Assembly (NCBI RefSeq): GCF_014195535.1
Contig: NZ_JACIBY010000010.1
Span: forward strand, 186,001 to 250,000
Direction: 5' to 3'
Length of the DNA: 64,000 nucleotides
Origin: Runella defluvii
GTDB lineage: Bacteria; Bacteroidota; Bacteroidia; Cytophagales; Spirosomataceae
Below, piece by piece: positions 60,289 to 64,000 of the stretch. Each line of letters opens with the position of its first letter. Positions within the stretch are counted from its first letter, which is position 1. The notes under the pieces are model-generated. The model saw only the letters and a list, made by a program, of their open reading frames with translations, had not been told where the DNA came from and did not search any database. The translations under genes and the position numbers were made by a program.

Positions 60289-62397
60289 ATGACAAATTCG
60301 AGTGTACATTATCGTGCATGTAATCTTTGCGAGGCCATTTGCGGCCTTGAAATCCACTACACGGGTCATCAAGTGGTTTCGATAGCAGGAGATAAAAGCG
60401 ATCCGTTTAGCCGTGGGCATGTTTGTCCCAAGGCCGTGGCATTGAAAGATATTTATGAAGATCCCAATCGTTTGAAGAAACCCGTGCGCCGAACCGCTGC
60501 TGGATGGGAGGAAATAACGTGGGAAGAAGCGTTGGAGGAAGTCGCGGCCCGTTTGGGGAAAATTCAGGCAAGTGATGGCTCTGATGCAGTCGCAATGTAT
60601 GCGGGAAATCCATCGGTGCATAATTCTGGGACGTATTTGGCAGGAACGAATCTGATGAGGGCGTTGAAGACAAAAAACATTTTCTCTGCCACTTCGGCCG
60701 ACCAATTACCCCACCATTTTGCTGCTTGGCAGCAGTTTGGACATCCCTTTTTACTACCCATTCCTGACATTGATCGTACCGATTTTTGGTTGATTTTGGG
60801 AGCCAACCCCCTTGCCTCTAATGGAAGTTTGATGACCGCACCTGACGTGGCAAATCGTTTGAAAGCGATTCAACAGCGCGGTGGCAAAGTGGTGGTCGTT
60901 GACCCGCGTTATACCGAAACTGCCACCAAGGCCGACGCCCATTTCTTCATTCGTCCTGCTACGGATGTATTCTTATTGTTGGCTATGTTACAGGTGATTT
61001 TTGAAGAAAAACTAGAAAAAGTGCCAGCCTATGCTGATGGATTGGAGGAGTTGAAAGCGCTAGTAGCGGCTTTTTCACCTGAACAGGTAACTGAACGTAC
61101 GGGGATTGAAACAGCACACATTCGACAGTTGGCTAGGGAGTTTGCCAATGCCCCATCGGCGGTTGCGTATGGGAGAATTGGGTTGTCAACCCAAGCTTTT
61201 GGAGGCGCTTGTCAATGGTTGGTGAATGCCCTCAACTGTGTCACTGGAAACCTTGATAAAGCGGGTGGAGCCATGTTTACCCAGCCTGCCATGGATATTT
61301 TAGCTGCCTCCAAAGGGGAGTACAACAAATACAACCGTTACCAAAGTCGGGTACGTGGATTGCCTGAGTTCATGGGTGAACTTCCCGTTTCGACCTTGGC
61401 AGAAGAAATTTTGACGGAAGGTGAGGGACAAATAAAAGCGCTGATTACGAGTTGCGGAAACCCAATTCTCTCGACGCCAAACGGGCAGCAGTTGGATCGG
61501 GCGTTTGAAACGTTGGAATTTATGGTTTCCATCGACATCTATATCAATGAAACAACCCGCCATGCCCACCTCATTTTACCCCCTGCGACAGGCTTGGAAG
61601 TAGCGCATTATGATTTGACTTTTAATGCCTTGGCCATCCGAAATGTAGCACGATGGTCGGAGCCATTATTTTCCAAAGAAACAGGTACGAAATATGATTG
61701 GGAGATTTTTCAGGAACTAACAGCTCGTTTGACGGGCCATTATTCTCCCTCATTTACTCCCGAAGACCCGCACGCAAAAGTCGATTTAGCCCTGCGTTTT
61801 GGGAAATATAAATTAAGTTTAGATACGCTTCGACAACATCCGCACGGCTTGGATTTGGGAGCTTTAGAACCCTGTTTACCCGCACGTTTGCAGACTTCAA
61901 ATAAAAAAGTTGGGTTGGCGCCACCGTTATTGGTCAAAGATGTAGAACGAATCAAAAAAGCGTTGGCACAACCTGCGTCTTCAGATTTTGATTTATTGCT
62001 TATCAATCGACGCCATGTTCGAGATAACAATTCGTGGATGCACAATTCAGAACGCTTGGTGAAGGGACGTAACCGTTGTACACTATTGATGCACCCACAA
62101 GATGCCCAACAACGAGGGATTGAAACGGGAGCGAAAGTCGAGGTACTATCACGGGTAGGAGAACTGAAGGTAGAGGTGGAACTGACCGAAAAAATAATGC
62201 GAGGGGTGGTGAGTTTGCCGCACGGTTATGGGCATGGGCGAGGCGGAGTTAGGCTAAATGTGGCGCAGGCTCACGCAGGGGTTAGCGTAAATGACTTAAC
62301 GGATGAACAAGTGCTGGATGACTTGACGGGGAATGCAGTATTTGGAGGCGTGCCAGTACGTGTACAAAACTGCTATGATTTGCGGAGTTTTGTATAA
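60289..62397 (+). CDS. Molybdopterin oxidoreductase with [4Fe-4S] cluster
   Basis: 702 residues of the DMSO-reductase superfamily. Cys11, Cys14, Cys18 and Cys46 (RACNLCEAICGL and GHVCPK) ligate an N-terminal [4Fe-4S] cluster. Bis-MGD contact segments follow, such as YAGNPSVHNSGTYLAG and LILGANPLASNG. The C-terminal domain starts at LLINRRHVRDNNSWMHN, which is the MGD-binding swivelling barrel. There is no Tat signal, so it is cytoplasmic. The metal-ligand residue lies in the segment around FSATSADQLPHH and is not an obvious Cys/SeC. The substrate is not readable, so it may be formate-dehydrogenase-like or a reductase of another kind. No partner subunit adjoins it. Confidence 0.85.
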   Translation: MTNSSVHYRACNLCEAICGLEIHYTGHQVVSIAGDKSDPFSRGHVCPKAVALKDIYEDPNRLKKPVRRTAAGWEEITWEEALEEVAARLGKIQASDGSDAVAMYAGNPSVHNSGTYLAGTNLMRALKTKNIFSATSADQLPHHFAAWQQFGHPFLLPIPDIDRTDFWLILGANPLASNGSLMTAPDVANRLKAIQQRGGKVVVVDPRYTETATKADAHFFIRPATDVFLLLAMLQVIFEEKLEKVPAYADGLEELKALVAAFSPEQVTERTGIETAHIRQLAREFANAPSAVAYGRIGLSTQAFGGACQWLVNALNCVTGNLDKAGGAMFTQPAMDILAASKGEYNKYNRYQSRVRGLPEFMGELPVSTLAEEILTEGEGQIKALITSCGNPILSTPNGQQLDRAFETLEFMVSIDIYINETTRHAHLILPPATGLEVAHYDLTFNALAIRNVARWSEPLFSKETGTKYDWEIFQELTARLTGHYSPSFTPEDPHAKVDLALRFGKYKLSLDTLRQHPHGLDLGALEPCLPARLQTSNKKVGLAPPLLVKDVERIKKALAQPASSDFDLLLINRRHVRDNNSWMHNSERLVKGRNRCTLLMHPQDAQQRGIETGAKVEVLSRVGELKVEVELTEKIMRGVVSLPHGYGHGRGGVRLNVAQAHAGVSVNDLTDEQVLDDLTGNAVFGGVPVRVQNCYDLRSFV

Positions 62398-62442
62398 CTT
62401 CAAGCCCCATTTTCACGTTTTAAAAAGAAAAATCGCTTCATC

Positions 62443-64000
62443 ATGCACTTTCGTTTTTACTTGATTTTCTGTGTGTCGGCACTGATTGGGTCAACTATGT
62501 ATGCCCAGCGCTCGCCACTATATTCGACCGAACAGCAGCAAAAGATTAGAAATGTACGACAATCAATTGATAATCAATACCGACTAGCGGCGGCTGAGTT
62601 GCAGCAATTAGCAAAGAAGAATAATTGGGTAGAACGACAGTCCTTTCCCGATGGGTCGGTGATGATTCTGGCAGGGGTAAGCGAAACGGGACAACCTTTG
62701 TATGATATTACCACGACCAACGTTGGGGCTGCCTTCACAACACGCACAAATACACTTTATAACGATGGCGGCCTTGGACTAAATTTGACAGGAGGTAGTG
62801 CGCCGATGAAAGACCGCTTGGCAATATGGGACGGTGGACAGGTACTTGGAACGCACACCGAACTGGCAGGGCGTGTGACTCAGGTAGATAATGTTACAAC
62901 GACAGATGCCCACGCTACGCACGTCAGTGGAACCATGATCGCAACGGGGGTGAATCCTCGGGCTAAAGGAATGTCGAATGCCGCGACGCTTTTGGCCCAT
63001 GATTTTAGCAACGATACCCCAGAAATGGTCAACTTGGCCCCTGATGTGTTGATTTCTAACCATTCTTACGGAACAGTTTCTGGCTGGCGTTATAATTCAG
63101 CCCGCCCTGGTACCGATGTGAACCGTAAATGGGAATGGTACGGCGATTCAACGGTTAATGAGCAATACGACTATAAAATGGGGTTCTACGACACCCGCGC
63201 GCGAGAATGGGATCGTGTTGCTTATAACGCGCCCTATTATTTAATTGTCAATGCCGCAGGAAATGCAAGAGGCTCAAATGGCCCTCCTGCGGGAACGCCG
63301 TATTTTTTGGGAGGCTCAACTCGGACTAGCACCATCCAACGAGCTAATCAGGATGGATATGATTTGATTGCGACCTACGGGAATGCCAAAAATATCTTGA
63401 CGGTGGGTGCGGTGAGTGTGTTAAGCAATGGCTACAACCAAATTTCAGACCCCCGAATTTCAAGTTTTAGTAGTTGGGGACCGACGGACGATGGTCGCAT
63501 TAAACCCGATATTGTAGGCGTTGGAGTGAGTGTTTTTTCGACAACGTCCACGTCCAATAACGCTTATACAGTGCTCAGTGGCACCTCAATGGCATCGCCA
63601 AACGTATCAGGGTCGTTGTTTTTGTTACAGGAACTTTATCAGCAGCAAAACAAGAAATTTATGCGTTCGTCAACGCTGAAAGGCTTGGCAATTCATACCG
63701 CCGACGATGCGGGTAATCCTGGGCCTGACTATCAATATGGCTGGGGGCTTTTGAATATGAAGCAGGCTGCCGAAGTGATATTGAACCGTGATTTGAACCA
63801 TGTATTGACAGAGCGTACGCTGGCGATCAATGAAGTTTATAGTACGCAAGTGGTTGCGTCGGGACGTGGTCCGTTGGTGGCTACCATTTGCTGGACGGAC
63901 CCCGAAGCCCAAGCGAGTAGCGTATCGGCGGCGAATTTCAACAACCGAACTCCCAAACTAATTAATGACCTAGACATACGTGTGAGTGATGGAACGATGG
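62443..64000 (+). CDS. S8 subtilisin-like serine peptidase (5' part)
   Basis: The frame is open from ATG 62443 to the right edge: 519 codons and no stop. A signal peptide ends at MYAQ. The catalytic triad of S8 enzymes is visible: Asp130 in LAIWDGG, His157 in DAHATHVSGTM (HATH), and Ser382 in SGTSMASPNVSG. The prodomain-like segment runs to about residue 110. The protein resembles large subtilases of Bacteroidota, which often end in a T9SS sorting domain; that end is not visible. Such enzymes degrade extracellular protein. The gap of 45 bases after the molybdopterin gene does not show a clear promoter. Confidence 0.9.
   Translation, partial: MHFRFYLIFCVSALIGSTMYAQRSPLYSTEQQQKIRNVRQSIDNQYRLAAAELQQLAKKNNWVERQSFPDGSVMILAGVSETGQPLYDITTTNVGAAFTTRTNTLYNDGGLGLNLTGGSAPMKDRLAIWDGGQVLGTHTELAGRVTQVDNVTTTDAHATHVSGTMIATGVNPRAKGMSNAATLLAHDFSNDTPEMVNLAPDVLISNHSYGTVSGWRYNSARPGTDVNRKWEWYGDSTVNEQYDYKMGFYDTRAREWDRVAYNAPYYLIVNAAGNARGSNGPPAGTPYFLGGSTRTSTIQRANQDGYDLIATYGNAKNILTVGAVSVLSNGYNQISDPRISSFSSWGPTDDGRIKPDIVGVGVSVFSTTSTSNNAYTVLSGTSMASPNVSGSLFLLQELYQQQNKKFMRSSTLKGLAIHTADDAGNPGPDYQYGWGLLNMKQAAEVILNRDLNHVLTERTLAINEVYSTQVVASGRGPLVATICWTDPEAQASSVSAANFNNRTPKLINDLDIRVSDGTM

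Overview
The window reads as the chromosome of a Bacteroidota bacterium of the Cytophagales, probably close to Spirosomaceae genera such as Runella or Emticicia; the genus is inference. The evidence is T9SS-type cargo (C-terminal sorting domains on a GHL10 glycosidase and an FG-GAP protein) and a PorP/SprF-like protein. It also includes a sensor kinase with periplasmic Reg_prop/Y_Y_Y architecture, A-rich leaders without Shine-Dalgarno sequences, and repeated TTG-N(18-21)-TAnnTTTG promoter elements typical of this phylum.

Layout. 1-9.8 kb: the 3' end of a molybdopterin hydroxylase, a GH43 glycosidase, an acyl-CoA dehydrogenase, a small P-loop kinase, an Hsp20-like protein, an OmpA/PD40 protein, a 107-bp tandem-repeat array, a FAN1-like VRR-NUC nuclease and a SIMPL-domain protein. 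9.8-21.3 kb: exported proteins (GHL10 glycosidase, a Cthe_2159-like beta-helix lipoprotein, an M1 peptidase, an FG-GAP protein) interrupted by a COG0523/G3E metal chaperone and a membrane protein that carries a palindromic repeat in frame. 21.3-39.2 kb: patatin lipase, HAD phosphatase, MOSC protein, carotenoid desaturase, PorP/SprF, a novel lipoprotein, an MDR oxidoreductase, rlmN, a DUF5009 acyltransferase-like protein, a Fer4/CDGSH protein, prfA, a two-component system, a CotH protein and an outer-membrane barrel protein.

39.6-55.0 kb: one collinear S10-spc-alpha ribosomal superoperon of 29 genes from rplC to rplQ, with secY, map, infA and rpoA inside it. rpsJ is not at its head. Two small genes, rpmD and rpmJ, are easily missed because they are short. 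The operon is not a plain string of genes. It begins behind a probable twin promoter with an ATG-free leader that ends in an intrinsic terminator. It has internal promoters before rpsH and secY, and strong RNA hairpins before rpsK, rpsD, rpoA and rplQ. rplQ encodes L17 fused to a helix-hairpin-helix tail. 55-64 kb: carA, a Tat-exported carboxylesterase, a BASS transporter with an SDR dehydrogenase, rpmE2 (L31B), a molybdopterin oxidoreductase, and a subtilase that runs off the right edge.

Most of the window is ordinary chromosomal housekeeping and export biology; I see no phage, IS element, CRISPR or defence island. The best leads for something undescribed are RNA/DNA structural: the alternating A-B-A-B array of four-hairpin units (6605-7164), the attenuator-like structures in the ribosomal/rpoA operon, the in-frame palindromic element at about 18657-18735, and the nested palindrome at 30172-30292.
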